A DNA stretch of 64,000 nt from Nocardia transvalensis (GCF_015477765.1 NZ_JADLQQ010000007.1:186001-250000); one strand, 5' to 3'; shown: positions 24,742 through 33,957, numbered from the stretch's first letter. Made by a program: numbers and translations. The notes: a model not told the origin generated them from the letters alone.

Positions 24742-25155
24742 TCACGCGGATGCCGTGCCCCGTTGGTCGGGGATCACTGCGGTCGCCTCGATCTCCACCT
24801 TGGCGGGCTTCTCGACGAGGCGGGACACCTCGACGACGGTCATGGCGGCGTGGTAGCAGCCGATGAGGTCGCGGAAGGCCTCGCCGATCTCGCGGGAGGA
24901 TGCGAGATATTCCTCGGCGTCGGTGACGTACCAGGTCATTCGGACGATATCGGCGGGTTCGGCTCCCGCCTCGGCGAGTACGGCCACGATATTCGACAGG
25001 GCCAGGCGCACCTGGCCGGTCAGATCCCCGTGGGGGAACCTGCCCTCGGCGTCCCAGCCGACCATGCCCGCGACGAACACCATCTCGCCCCGGGCGGCGA
25101 CGCCGTTGGCGTATCCGCGGGGACGCGGCCAGCCGGGCGGTTGCAGGACCCTCAT
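24742..25155 (-). CDS. RidA family protein
   Basis: A 137-residue Rid/YjgF/UK114 protein, trimeric enamine/imine deaminase family. The order of strands is visible in GEMVFVAGMVGWDAEGRF, then LSNIVAVLAEAGAEPADIVRMTWYV and KVEIEATAVIP; the canonical catalytic Arg position reads VRMTWYV. It is the last gene of the anthranilyl-CoA operon; its ATG overlaps the ligase stop (ATGA). In the 2-aminobenzoyl-CoA route, ring reduction yields enamine/imine intermediates whose ammonia release a RidA-type protein would assist, so it fits the pathway chemically. Confidence 0.87.
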   Translation of the reverse strand: MRVLQPPGWPRPRGYANGVAARGEMVFVAGMVGWDAEGRFPHGDLTGQVRLALSNIVAVLAEAGAEPADIVRMTWYVTDAEEYLASSREIGEAFRDLIGCYHAAMTVVEVSRLVEKPAKVEIEATAVIPDQRGTASA

Positions 25156-26798
25156 CGAACCACCTCGGTGCTCGGATCGGCCTCGCGCAGTTTGAACCGC
25201 TGCAGCTTGCCCGTTTCGGTGCGCGGCAAGGATTTCCGGAAGACGACGACCCGCGGGTATTTGTACGGGGCCACGGTCCGCTTCACGAATTCCTGCAACT
25301 GCCGGACCATGTCGTCATCCGCGCGATATCCAGGCTGCAGCACCACGAATGCCTTGACCAGCTGTGCGCGTTCCTCGTCCGGTGCGCCGACCACCGCGCA
25401 TTCGGCGACGGCCGGGTGGGCCAGCAGCGCGTCCTCGACCTCGGGTGCGGCGATGTTGTAACCGGCGGAGATGATCATGTCGTCGGTGCGTGCCCGATAG
25501 TGGAAGTAGCCGTCCTCGTCGACCAGATACGAGTCACCGGTGAGATTCCACCCGTCGCGCACGTAGTCGGACTGCCGCTCGTCGGCGAGGTAGCGACAGC
25601 CGGTCGGGCCCTTCACCGCCAGCCTTCCCGCCGTTCCCGGCGGCACTGCCCGGCCCGTCTCGTCGACGAGGCGCGCCCGATAACCCGGTACGGGCAGTCC
25701 GGTCGCACCGGGTCGCGCATGTTCAGCGTCGGCGGAGATGAAGATGTGCAGCATCTCGGTGGCCCCGATGCCGTCGATGATCTGGATGCCGGTGGCCGCG
25801 CGCCACCGGTCCCTGGTCGCGGCGGGGAGCGGCTCGCCCGCGGAAACACAGGTGCGTAGCGAAGTATTGCGTAGTTCATCGCCGCGCCCGGCAAGGGCGC
25901 GGTAGATCGTCGGCGCCGTGAACAGGATCGTCGCGCCGTACTCCCTGATCGCATCGAACAACTCTGCGGGACCGGCCTTTTCGAGCAGTACGGTCGACGC
26001 TGCGACCGTGGCCGGGAACAACAGCAGCCCGCCCAGCCCGAAGGTGAACCCCAGCGGTGGGCTGCCGATGAACACATCCTCGGCCCGCGGCCGCAGGATA
26101 TGGCGTGGAAAGCAGGCGCAGACGGCCATGACGTCGCGGTGAAAGTGCATGGTCGCCTTGGGAACACCGGTCGTTCCCGAGGTGAAGGCGATCAGACAGA
26201 CATCGTCGGCCGCGGTGCGGACGGTATCGAAGTGTGCGGGCCGCAGCGCCATGGCCGCCTCCAGCCCGGCCCCGCCGATATCGTCGGCGGCTCGGTCGCT
26301 GTTGAAGTAGCGGATCCGGCGCAGCTCCGGACAGGCGGTTGCCCGCAGTTCCTCGCCGAGTACGGCATCGCAGAGCGCATGCGTGATCCGCGCCTTGCCG
26401 ATGATGTGCGTGAGCTCTTTGGCCCGCAACAGCGGCATCGTCGTCACGGCGATACCACCGGCCTTCATCACCGCGAACCAGCAAGCCGCGAGCATCGGAC
26501 TGTTGGTGCCGCGCAACAACACCCGATTACCGGGAATCAGGCCCATGTCGTCGGCGAGGACCGCGGCAATGCGGTTCGCCTTCTCCTGCATCTCGGCATA
26601 GGTCCACGCGACACCGCCGGGGGCGCGGATGTAGACCCGATCGCCGAATCCTTTCTCCACCCACCGGTCCAGCAGTTCGGCCGCGCAGTTGAGCTGCGGC
26701 GGGAAGCGCAGCTCGGGCAGGTCGAACACCAGGTCCGGCCATTGGTCGGTCGGCGGGAGGTTGTCGTGAGCGAAGGTGTCGATGTGCGCACTGGTCAT
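25152..26798 (-). CDS. Aryl-CoA ligase, probably 2-aminobenzoate-CoA ligase
   Basis: Acyl-adenylate-forming ligase of the benzoate-CoA ligase type, 548 residues. Core motifs: AFTSGTTGVPKATMHFHRD (P-loop), GIGATEMLHIFIS (A5), TGDSYLVDEDGYFHYRARTDDM (A7-A8 hinge), SAGYNIAAPEVEDAL and PRTETGKLQRFKL with the catalytic Lys. Together with the fused monooxygenase/reductase gene in the same operon, the natural substrate is most likely anthranilate; benzoate or salicylate are alternatives. It would make the CoA thioester that feeds ACMR. The ATG at 26798 starts 8 bp after the acyl-CoA dehydrogenase stop. Confidence 0.88.
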   Translation of the reverse strand: MTSAHIDTFAHDNLPPTDQWPDLVFDLPELRFPPQLNCAAELLDRWVEKGFGDRVYIRAPGGVAWTYAEMQEKANRIAAVLADDMGLIPGNRVLLRGTNSPMLAACWFAVMKAGGIAVTTMPLLRAKELTHIIGKARITHALCDAVLGEELRATACPELRRIRYFNSDRAADDIGGAGLEAAMALRPAHFDTVRTAADDVCLIAFTSGTTGVPKATMHFHRDVMAVCACFPRHILRPRAEDVFIGSPPLGFTFGLGGLLLFPATVAASTVLLEKAGPAELFDAIREYGATILFTAPTIYRALAGRGDELRNTSLRTCVSAGEPLPAATRDRWRAATGIQIIDGIGATEMLHIFISADAEHARPGATGLPVPGYRARLVDETGRAVPPGTAGRLAVKGPTGCRYLADERQSDYVRDGWNLTGDSYLVDEDGYFHYRARTDDMIISAGYNIAAPEVEDALLAHPAVAECAVVGAPDEERAQLVKAFVVLQPGYRADDDMVRQLQEFVKRTVAPYKYPRVVVFRKSLPRTETGKLQRFKLREADPSTEVVR

Positions 26799-26806
26799 GG
26801 TCGATC

Positions 26807-28000
26807 TCACTGGGGCTGGCCGGATATGGCTGGGCGGGCGGAGTTTCGGGAGCGCAGGAGTTCGCGCGCGATGATCAGCTGCTGCACCTCGGTGGCCCCC
26901 TCGTAGATGCGCAGCGCCCGGATGTCGCGGTACAGCCGTTCCACCGGCTGCCCGCTGACCACGCCGAGTCCGCCCCAGAGCTGGACCGCGGCGTCGATCA
27001 CCCGCTGGGCGCCCTCGGTCGCGGCCATTTTCGCCATGGCGGCCTCGCGGGTGACCGTGCGGCCCCGGTCGCGCTGCCATGCCGCGCGATAGGTGAGCAG
27101 GGCGGCGGCGTCGATCGTGGTCGCCATCCGCGCGAGTTCGGCCTGGGTGAGCTGCAGATCGGCCAGCCGCCCGCCGAACATGATTCGCGAGGTGGCCCGA
27201 GCCATCGCCTCGTCCAGCGCACGCCGGGCGAAGCCGAGCGCCGCCGCGGCGACGGAGGTGCGGTAGACGTCCAGGGTGCGCATCGCGAGCCGGAATCCCG
27301 TGCCCGGCTCGCCGAGCAGCCGTGCCGCGGGCACCCGGCATCCCTCGAAACGCAGGCGTGCCAGAGGATGTGGGGAGATGACGTCGATGCGCTCGGCCAC
27401 GTCGAGTCCAGGAGTGTCCGCGTCCACCACGAAGGCGGAGATGCCGCGCGCGCCGGGTGCCTCACCGGTCCGTGCGAAAACCACGTAGAAGTCGGCGATT
27501 CCGCCGTTGGAGATCCAGGTCTTCTCGCCGTCGAGGACGAATTCGTCGCCGTCGGCGCGGGCCGTGCAAGTCAGCGCGGCCGCATCCGATCCGGCATCGA
27601 TCTCCGACAGGGCGAAGGCGGCGATCGCCGTCCCGGAGGCGACCCCCGGCAGGTAACGGCGTTTCTGTTCGTCGGTACCCGCGAGACCGATTGCGCCGGA
27701 ACCCAATCCCTGCATAGCGAAGGCGAAATCGGCGAGGGCGTCGTGCCAGGCGAGTGTCTCCCGGGCCAGGCAGATCGCCCGTGTATCGATCGCATCGCGC
27801 GCTCCGCCGAAGGCCGTGCCCGCGACCGCATATCGCAGCCAGCCCGCCGCACCGAGTTCGCGCACCAGGGCGCGGCAGGAGTCGTCGACCCCGGCGGTAT
27901 GGTCGACGCGGATGTGTTCATCGGCCCATGCCGCGAGCTTCGTGGCGAATTCCCGGTGGGGCGCATCGAAGAACGGCCAGTCGAGATGTTCGCCGTCCAT
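26807..28000 (-). CDS. Acyl-CoA dehydrogenase
   Basis: FAD-dependent acyl-CoA dehydrogenase, 397 residues. It carries the FAD-contact segments AFALSEIDAGSD and TWISNGGIADFYVVF, and IYEGATEVQQLIIAREL near the C-terminus with the usual base Glu position and the ADP-binding helix. In the operon context it would carry out the alpha,beta-desaturation during beta-oxidation-like ring cleavage after aminobenzoyl-CoA dearomatisation. The start ATG at 28000 follows the enoyl-CoA hydratase stop by 2 bp. Confidence 0.93.
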   Translation of the reverse strand: MDGEHLDWPFFDAPHREFATKLAAWADEHIRVDHTAGVDDSCRALVRELGAAGWLRYAVAGTAFGGARDAIDTRAICLARETLAWHDALADFAFAMQGLGSGAIGLAGTDEQKRRYLPGVASGTAIAAFALSEIDAGSDAAALTCTARADGDEFVLDGEKTWISNGGIADFYVVFARTGEAPGARGISAFVVDADTPGLDVAERIDVISPHPLARLRFEGCRVPAARLLGEPGTGFRLAMRTLDVYRTSVAAAALGFARRALDEAMARATSRIMFGGRLADLQLTQAELARMATTIDAAALLTYRAAWQRDRGRTVTREAAMAKMAATEGAQRVIDAAVQLWGGLGVVSGQPVERLYRDIRALRIYEGATEVQQLIIARELLRSRNSARPAISGQPQ

Positions 28001-28002
28001 GG

Positions 28003-28854
28003 TCAGTTTCCCTCGAATCGGGGCCGGCGTTTGGCCGCGAAGGCGTGATAGGCGCGGGCGAAGTCCTCGGTGAGCATGCACAGCGCCTGGGCCTGCGCCT
28101 CCGCCTCGATCGCCTGGTCGATGGTCAGCGACCACTCTTGGTGCAGCATCGTTTTCGTCATGCCGTGGGCGAAAGTGGGGCCCTCGGCGAGTTCGCGCGC
28201 CAGATCCGCTGCGGCGCCGACGAGTTCGTCGGGTTCGGCGAGCTGATTGAAGAAACCCCATGCCAGGCCCTGCTCACCGCTCATCGAGCGGCCCAGATAC
28301 AGCAGCTCGGCCGCCCGGCCCTGACCGATGATGCGGGGGAGGATGGCGCAGGCGCCCATATCGCACCCGGCGAGCCCGACGCGCGCGAACAGGAACGCGG
28401 TCTTGCTTCGGGCGGTCCCGATGCGCAGGTCCGACGCCATGGCGAGGATCGCTCCTGCTCCGGCACAGACCCCGTCGACCGCGGCGACGATCGGCTGCGG
28501 GCAGGCGCGCATCGCCTTGACCAGATCTCCGGTCATTCTGGTGAACATCAGGAGTTCGGGTGCGGGCAGCCCGATCAGCGCGCCGATGATGTCGTGGACG
28601 TCCCCACCGGAGCAGAAATCGCTTCCGGCACCGCGCAATACGATGACCGAGACATCTTCTGCCCGATCCAGGCGGCGGAACAGATCACGCAATTCGGCGT
28701 AGGAGTCGAAGGTGAGCGGGTTCTTCCGCTCGGGCCGGTCCAGCACGATGGTGCCGACGCCCTCGCTCACCGACCAGCGGAAGTGCTGTGCCGCATAGTC
28801 GGCGAGGGTGATTCGGTTGCCCGCCCGCAGCGCGGGGTCGAGATGGGTGGTCAT
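28003..28854 (-). CDS. Enoyl-CoA hydratase/isomerase family protein
   Basis: Crotonase-fold protein, 283 residues. LRGAGSDFCSGGDVHDI forms the first oxyanion-hole segment (GSDFCSGGD) and AAVDGVCAGAGAILAMASDLRIG the second. Residue composition around TAFLFARVGLAGCDMGACAILPR has a Cys/Asp rather than the usual Glu-rich stretch, so hydratase versus ring hydrolase cannot be settled. In this operon it would hydrate or open the non-aromatic ring of the 2-aminobenzoyl-CoA pathway. The start overlaps the MarR stop as ATGA. Confidence 0.9.
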   Translation of the reverse strand: MTTHLDPALRAGNRITLADYAAQHFRWSVSEGVGTIVLDRPERKNPLTFDSYAELRDLFRRLDRAEDVSVIVLRGAGSDFCSGGDVHDIIGALIGLPAPELLMFTRMTGDLVKAMRACPQPIVAAVDGVCAGAGAILAMASDLRIGTARSKTAFLFARVGLAGCDMGACAILPRIIGQGRAAELLYLGRSMSGEQGLAWGFFNQLAEPDELVGAAADLARELAEGPTFAHGMTKTMLHQEWSLTIDQAIEAEAQAQALCMLTEDFARAYHAFAAKRRPRFEGN

Positions 28855-29384
28855 TCGATGCTCCCGGGACGATCGATGGTGTGCGCCAGGTGGATTCGCA
28901 GTCGCCCCAGCAGGTCGTAGAGCGTCTGCTCGGCGTCGCGGCCGAAGCCGTCGAACATCTCGGTCAGCCAGCGCTCGTGTTCGTCGGCCATCTCGCGGAA
29001 CCGAGTCCGGCCGCTGTCGGTGATCCGCACCCGGATGGCGCGGCCGTCGTCGGGGTCGGGGACGCGGGCGACCAGGCCCTCCGCGACCAGTTGGTCGGTG
29101 AGTCCCGTGACATTGCCGCCGGTGACCATGAGATAGCGCGACAGCGAGCTCATCCGCAGGCCGTCCGGAAAGCGATCGAGCTGAGCCAGATAGTCGAAAC
29201 GCGCCAGCGTGGTGGCGAAATGCGTGCGTAGCCGGGTCCGGATCTCCTGTTCGATCTGATTACTGCACGCCAGCAGCCGCAGCCACAACCGCACATCCAA
29301 ATGGTCGTGCGCGGCCGCGCGGGCTTCGACGCCGATGCGCTCGTCACCCAGCACGTGCGCCGTGGTCTCGGCTCGATTCGCCAC
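28851..29384 (-). CDS. MarR family transcriptional regulator
   Basis: A 177-residue winged-helix regulator. It shows the usual dimer helix RLWLRLLACSNQIEQEIRT, the DNA-binding part LSRYLMVTGGNVTGLTDQL and the wing VARVPDPDDGRAIRVRIT. The gene is embedded inside the operon between SDR and enoyl-CoA hydratase and starts with GTG adjacent to the SDR stop, so it is coexpressed with the enzymes it probably controls. The likely ligand is an aryl-CoA thioester, as in other MarR proteins of aerobic aromatic-CoA pathways; the likely target is the palindromic site upstream of the operon (32546-32564). Confidence 0.93.
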   Translation of the reverse strand: MANRAETTAHVLGDERIGVEARAAAHDHLDVRLWLRLLACSNQIEQEIRTRLRTHFATTLARFDYLAQLDRFPDGLRMSSLSRYLMVTGGNVTGLTDQLVAEGLVARVPDPDDGRAIRVRITDSGRTRFREMADEHERWLTEMFDGFGRDAEQTLYDLLGRLRIHLAHTIDRPGSIE

Positions 29385-30164
29385 TCAGGTCACCTCTCCT
29401 CCGCTGATCGAAATGGACTGCCCGGTAATTGATTTCGCGTCCGGCGAACACAGCCACGCCACCGTGTCGGCCACCTCGTCGGGCTCGATCAGCCGGCCCT
29501 GAGGGTTGTATCGGACAAATGCGTCCAGGGCGGCATCGCGGTCGCGGCCGGTCCTGTCCGCGACGATGGTGACGTTGTCGTGCAGCAGATCGGTGTCGGT
29601 GAAACCGGGGCAGACCGCATTCACCGTGATCCCGGTGGCCGCGACCTCGAGCGCCAGCGCGCGGGTCAGGCCGATGACACCGTGCTTGGCGGCCGCATAG
29701 GCGCAGGCGTACCGATAGCCGCGCTGTCCGGCAGTGCTGGCGATGGTGACGATCCGGCCGCTGTCGCGGTCGAGCATGTCGGTCAGTGCCGCACGCGTGC
29801 ACAGGAACGCGCCGGTGAGGTTCACCGCGAGCATGTCGTGCCAGAGGGCGTCGTCGGTGTGCGTCAGCGGCGCACTGGCGGCACGGCCCGCATTGTTGAC
29901 CAGGATGTCGATGGTGCCGTGTTCGGCTCGTGCCATTGCGAAGGCCGCCGACACCGCGGCGGCGTCGGTGACGTCGCAGACGAATGATGCTGCGGGACCG
30001 GGTAGTTCGGCGGCCGTTGCCGTCAAGGTGTCTGCTGCGCGGCCGAACAGCGTGATCCGGGCGCCGTCGCGGGCCAGCCGCCGGGCGATGGCCGCGCCGA
30101 TGCCCCTGCCGCCGCCGGTGACGACGGCATGCTGTCCGGCCAGTGGGGCCGCCGAGGTGGTCAT
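29385..30164 (-). CDS. SDR family 3-hydroxyacyl-CoA dehydrogenase-like
   Basis: Classical SDR, 259 residues: VTGGGRGIGAA (residues 15-25), NNAGRAAS, IASTAGQ, YAAAKHGVIGL (Tyr-x3-Lys) and VCPGFTDTDLL. The N-terminal aspartate turn favours NAD. In the anthranilyl-CoA operon it is the obvious candidate for the 3-hydroxyacyl-CoA dehydrogenase step. The ATG overlaps the stop of the monooxygenase/reductase gene as ATGA, and its own stop abuts the MarR GTG. Confidence 0.92.
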   Translation of the reverse strand: MTTSAAPLAGQHAVVTGGGRGIGAAIARRLARDGARITLFGRAADTLTATAAELPGPAASFVCDVTDAAAVSAAFAMARAEHGTIDILVNNAGRAASAPLTHTDDALWHDMLAVNLTGAFLCTRAALTDMLDRDSGRIVTIASTAGQRGYRYACAYAAAKHGVIGLTRALALEVAATGITVNAVCPGFTDTDLLHDNVTIVADRTGRDRDAALDAFVRYNPQGRLIEPDEVADTVAWLCSPDAKSITGQSISISGGEVT

Positions 30165-32512
30165 CCCTGGTTCCGTCCCGGCAGCTGCGCGGCCGCCTTC
30201 TCGCGGGCGATATTCGCCTCGAATTGCCTTTTGGCGGCACGGTATTGCTTGGGCCAGTCGATCTCGGTGTGGCCGATCCGGGCGGCCTCGCCCAGCGTCC
30301 AGGCCGGGTTCGCCAGGTGCGGGCGGCCGACGGCGCACAGGTCCGCCCGCCCGGCGGCGATGATGCTGTTGACATGATCGGCCTCGGAGATCCCGCCGAC
30401 GGCAATGGTCGCGATGCCGGCCTCGTGGCGGATCCGATCCGCGAACGGCGTCTGCCACATGCGGCCGAAGATCGGTTTCTCCTGCTTGCTCACCTGGCCG
30501 GAGGAGCAGTCGATCAGATCGGCTCCCGCCTTGCGGAATGCCGTGGCGATCTCGACCGCGTCCTCCGGCGTGATACCGCCGTCCACCCAGTCGTGCGCGG
30601 AGATGCGCACCGACATCGGCAGGTGTTGCGGCCAGGCGGCACGCACGGCCCGGAAGACCTCGAGCGGATAGCGCAGCCGCCCCGCCAGCGATCCGCCATA
30701 GGAGTCCGTGCGGTGGTTGGTGAGCGGAGAGATGAACCCGGACAGCAGATATCCGTGCGCGCAGTGCAATTCCAGCCAGTCGAATCCGGCCGCCTCGGCG
30801 CGGCGCGCGGCGGCGACGAATTGCTCTCGTATCTCGTCCATTTCGGCGCGTGTGAGCTCCCGCGACCACTGGCTCTCGCCCGGCAGATACTGGTGCGGCG
30901 AGGCGGAGACCAGCGGCCAGTTCGGTTCGTCGTCGGCGGGTGTGAGCGGTTGATCGATGCCGTCCCACATGCGGCGGGTGGAGCCCTTCGCGCCGGAATG
31001 ACCCAGCTGGACACCGATCTTGGCGTCGGTGTTGGCATGGACCCAGTCGACGATGCGCCGCCACGCGCGCATCTGCTCGTCGGTGTAGAGCCCCGGGCAG
31101 CCGGGGGTGATCCGCCCGGTCGGGCTCACGCAGGTCATCTCGGCGAGCACCAGCCCGGCCCCGCCCAGCGCACGGGCACCGAGATGGACCAGGTGGAAAT
31201 CGCCCGGCACCCCGTGCACCGCCGAATACTGCGCCATCGGTGAGACCACGATGCGGTTGTTCAGCGTGACCGAGCGCATCGAGAACGGTGTGAACATGGG
31301 TGCGATCGGCGCTTCGTCGGCGCGGCGCGGCAGACCGGCGCGGGCGTCGAACCACCGCTCGTAGTTCTCCAGCCAGTCCTTGTCACGCTGCCGCAGATTT
31401 TCGTGGCTGATGCGCTGGCTGCGGGTGAGCAGCGAGTACATCAGCTGTTCGGGCTCGAGCCGGTCGCAGTACCGCTCACCGCAGACCTCGAACCAGTCCA
31501 TCGCATTCCACGCCGCGTTCTGCAGGCGCAGCACATCGATGGACCGCACATCCTGATAGCGCTTCAACACATTCGGCAGATCCGCCGCCGTGTCGCCGTG
31601 CTCGGTGAACTGACGTGTCAGTTCGATCGCGTCCTCGAGGGCCAGTTTGGTGCCGGAGCCGATCGCGAAATGCGCGGTGTGCACCGCATCGCCCATCAGC
31701 ACGACATGGCTGTCTCCATTGTGCAGCCACCACTGCTCGCACCTCACTCGCTGAAAGTTGAGCCAGGCGGAGCCGCGCAGGTGGCGCGAGTTCGTCAGCA
31801 GCGGCGCGCCCTGCAGGTTGTCGGCGAACAGCCTTTCGCAGAACTCCACCGACTCGTCCTGGTCGGCCTCGTCCAATCCGTGTGCGAGCCAGACTCTCTC
31901 GGGGCATTCGACGATGAAGGTGGAGCTGGTCTCGTCGAACTTGTAGATATGGGCCTGGAACCAGCCGTGCTCGGTTCTGACGAAGTCGAAGGTGAACGCG
32001 TCGTAGCGTTTCGGGGTGCCCAGCCAGATGTAGCGGTTGGGGCGGTGCACGATATCGGGCCGGAAGACATCGGCGTGCCGGGTGCGGATCTTGGAGGAGA
32101 TGCCGTCGCCGGCGACGATCAGGTCGGCATCGGGAAACTCCGTGTCGCACTCCACCTCCCGGTCGAACACCAGCCGCACCCCGAGCTCCTCGCAGCGGGC
32201 CTGCAGGATGTTCAGCAGCTTCTTGCGGCCGATGCCGACGAAGCCGTGCCCGCCCGCCCGCAGGGTCCGCCCCTTGAACCGCAGCTCGATATCGTCCCAG
32301 TGGTTGAACGCCTGCTGGATGTCGTCCGCGGTCTGCGCATCCCACTGGCACATGTTCTCCATAGTGGCGTCGGAGAACACCACGCCCCAGCCAAAGGTGT
32401 CGTAGGGCCGATTCCGCTCGACCACCGTAATGTCATGCGCCGCATCAAGCTTCTTCATCAGCAAGGCGAAGTACAGCCCCGCGGGCCCCCCACCGACGCA
32501 GACGATCCTCAT
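30161..32512 (-). CDS. 2-Aminobenzoyl-CoA monooxygenase/reductase-type fusion protein
   Basis: A 783-residue bifunctional flavoprotein. Residues 1-390 are an FAD aromatic hydroxylase: CVGGGPAGLYFALL (dinucleotide fold), VAGDGISSKIR (DG motif) and VVLMGDAVHTAHFAIGSGTKLALED (GD motif). Residues from about 405 form an old-yellow-enzyme barrel: MFTPFSMRSVTLNNRIVVSP, VQLGHSGAKGS and LHCAHGYLLSGFISPLTN. This architecture is that of ACMR (EC 1.14.13.40), which hydroxylates and reduces 2-aminobenzoyl-CoA; salicylyl-CoA 5-hydroxylases share it. The ligase, SDR, hydratase, dehydrogenase and RidA genes downstream support the anthranilate reading. The ATG at 32512 has GAGGAG 7 nt upstream. First gene of the operon. 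Confidence 0.9.
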   Translation of the reverse strand: MRIVCVGGGPAGLYFALLMKKLDAAHDITVVERNRPYDTFGWGVVFSDATMENMCQWDAQTADDIQQAFNHWDDIELRFKGRTLRAGGHGFVGIGRKKLLNILQARCEELGVRLVFDREVECDTEFPDADLIVAGDGISSKIRTRHADVFRPDIVHRPNRYIWLGTPKRYDAFTFDFVRTEHGWFQAHIYKFDETSSTFIVECPERVWLAHGLDEADQDESVEFCERLFADNLQGAPLLTNSRHLRGSAWLNFQRVRCEQWWLHNGDSHVVLMGDAVHTAHFAIGSGTKLALEDAIELTRQFTEHGDTAADLPNVLKRYQDVRSIDVLRLQNAAWNAMDWFEVCGERYCDRLEPEQLMYSLLTRSQRISHENLRQRDKDWLENYERWFDARAGLPRRADEAPIAPMFTPFSMRSVTLNNRIVVSPMAQYSAVHGVPGDFHLVHLGARALGGAGLVLAEMTCVSPTGRITPGCPGLYTDEQMRAWRRIVDWVHANTDAKIGVQLGHSGAKGSTRRMWDGIDQPLTPADDEPNWPLVSASPHQYLPGESQWSRELTRAEMDEIREQFVAAARRAEAAGFDWLELHCAHGYLLSGFISPLTNHRTDSYGGSLAGRLRYPLEVFRAVRAAWPQHLPMSVRISAHDWVDGGITPEDAVEIATAFRKAGADLIDCSSGQVSKQEKPIFGRMWQTPFADRIRHEAGIATIAVGGISEADHVNSIIAAGRADLCAVGRPHLANPAWTLGEAARIGHTEIDWPKQYRAAKRQFEANIAREKAAAQLPGRNQG

Positions 32513-32545
32513 GACGCTCTCCTCGCACACCGATCGCCCTATTTA

Positions 32546-32572
32546 CTTTAGGTATAAAGCTTTAGTTGTCAA
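32546..32572 (-). promoter_or_regulatory. Operator/promoter of the anthranilyl-CoA operon
   Basis: An AT-rich patch holds CTTTA-N4-TAAAG (32546-32559) overlapping the perfect palindrome TAAAGCTTTA (32555-32564), and on the minus strand a consensus TTGACA -35 hexamer (32572-32567) at its edge. A good -10 at standard spacing is not evident. The palindromes directly downstream of the -35 are well placed for repression by the operon's MarR protein. The rest of the ~300 bp up to the methyltransferase gene shows nothing I can name. Confidence 0.5.
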
Positions 32573-32811
32573 GCATCACGTCGGGCCGACAGTGCGACCG
32601 GGCAGGTCATGTGCTGGTTGTGGCCTGTTCTTCAACTGTGACGAAAGGCGCTGTGGCGCAGTGTGTTATCTGCTAGCGTCGGCGTGGGTTCGGTAAGTGG
32701 TCCGAGATAGAGAGATCGCTCACGGTCAGACTGTTCCGAGGGGGTCCACTCGATGTCTACGTTTCGTGATGCGATGTGCGCGTGGCGAGTTGCTGGTCGA
32801 GGAGGCGGGGA

Positions 32812-33882
32812 GTGAGTGAGATCGACACCGAGCCTTCGGCAGGGGACCGGGAAACACCTGAAGGTTTGACCCCGATCCCGTTATTCGAGATCGTGCAGGG
32901 TGGTTGGGCGGCGTCGACGTTGGCCGCGGCACTCGAGGTCGGCTTGTTCGAAGTGACCGCTCGACCGGGCGGGCTCGGCCGCGAGGACGTCGCACGGGAG
33001 TTGGAAATTCAGGATCGTCCTGCCGATATCTTGTTGGCGGCCTGCGCGTCCCTGGGGCTTCTGATCAAAGACGGTGAGCGATACCGCAATTCGCCGTTGT
33101 CGGATGAGTTTCTCGTCGAAGGGCGTCCTTACTATTTCGGCGGTTTCATCCGGTACGCCGATCGACGCAGGTACCCCGGTTGGCAGGAGCTTGCGACCGC
33201 TGTCAGGACGAACCGGCCGACCACATGGGATCCGGAGAAACAGTCGAGCGTGTTCGACCAGGGCGACCAGCTCGTCCTGTCGATGTTCTGGGAAGCCATG
33301 CATTCGATGAGTTCGTTCACCGGGCGTGTGATGGCGCGGGCGCTGCCGGTGCTGGCCGAACGTCATGCGCTGCTGGATGTCGGCGGTGGATCAGGCGCCT
33401 TGGTCATCGAGGCATGTAAGGCAGTGCCGACGCTCCGCGCGGCCGTGTTCGAGCTTTCGCACGTCTGCGAGATCGCGGCACAGAAGATCGCTGCGGCGGG
33501 ACTCGAGGCCCGCATCGCTACCGTGCCGGGAGATTTCCTCGCCGACGACGCACTGCCCACGGGATACGACACCATCAGCCTGTCCGCGGTCCTGCACGAT
33601 TGGGACGAGAAAACCGGCCGGGCGCTGCTCGGAAAATGTTTCCGCGCACTTCCGGCAGGCGGGATGATCATCCTGCTGGAGGACCTGCTCGACGACGACC
33701 GGACCGGACCGTCGCGGGCCGCGCTGGTCGGGGTGAACATGCTGGTCGAGACCGAGGGCGGCAAGAACTACTCGGGCGCGGAGTACACAAGCTGGCTGAC
33801 CGACGCGGGTTTCGCCGACGTGGAGCGGATCCCCTGCGAATCGGTGACGACGAACAGCATCATCCTGGCCCACAAGCCGTAG
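32812..33882 (+). CDS. SAM-dependent O-methyltransferase (acetylserotonin-OMT type)
   Basis: A 356-residue class I methyltransferase with an N-terminal dimerisation winged helix (PIPLFEIVQGGWAASTLAAALEVGLFE...RNSPLSDEFL) and a C-terminal Rossmann domain with motif I LLDVGGGSGALVIEA, LSAVLHDWDE (with the conserved His of small-molecule O-methyltransferases) and LPAGGMIILLEDLL. It resembles methyltransferases of polyketide and other secondary pathways. The GTG at 32812 is chosen because GGAGG stands 6 nt upstream; the in-frame GTG at 32776 lacks one. No biosynthetic partner is adjacent, so the substrate is unknown. Confidence 0.9.
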   Translation: MSEIDTEPSAGDRETPEGLTPIPLFEIVQGGWAASTLAAALEVGLFEVTARPGGLGREDVARELEIQDRPADILLAACASLGLLIKDGERYRNSPLSDEFLVEGRPYYFGGFIRYADRRRYPGWQELATAVRTNRPTTWDPEKQSSVFDQGDQLVLSMFWEAMHSMSSFTGRVMARALPVLAERHALLDVGGGSGALVIEACKAVPTLRAAVFELSHVCEIAAQKIAAAGLEARIATVPGDFLADDALPTGYDTISLSAVLHDWDEKTGRALLGKCFRALPAGGMIILLEDLLDDDRTGPSRAALVGVNMLVETEGGKNYSGAEYTSWLTDAGFADVERIPCESVTTNSIILAHKP

Positions 33883-33912
33883 CAGGGGTACCAATTCATT
33901 TGCTTCGCTTCG

Positions 33913-33941
33913 GTTCGGAACAGTCTCGGACAGTTCCGAAC
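33913..33941. promoter_or_regulatory. Inverted repeat before the VOC gene
   Basis: GTTCGGAAC-N11-GTTCCGAAC, a perfect 9-bp inverted repeat ending 16 bp before the start of the VOC gene and 30 bp after the methyltransferase stop. It may be an operator of the downstream gene or a hairpin terminator of the upstream one. Confidence 0.45.
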
Positions 33942-33957
33942 AGGTAGTGTCGCGCGC

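Noticed and set aside
24733..24756. Direct repeat of GGATGCCGT near the RidA stop
   Set aside because: Two 9-bp copies only, partly inside coding sequence; no att-site or mobile element context.
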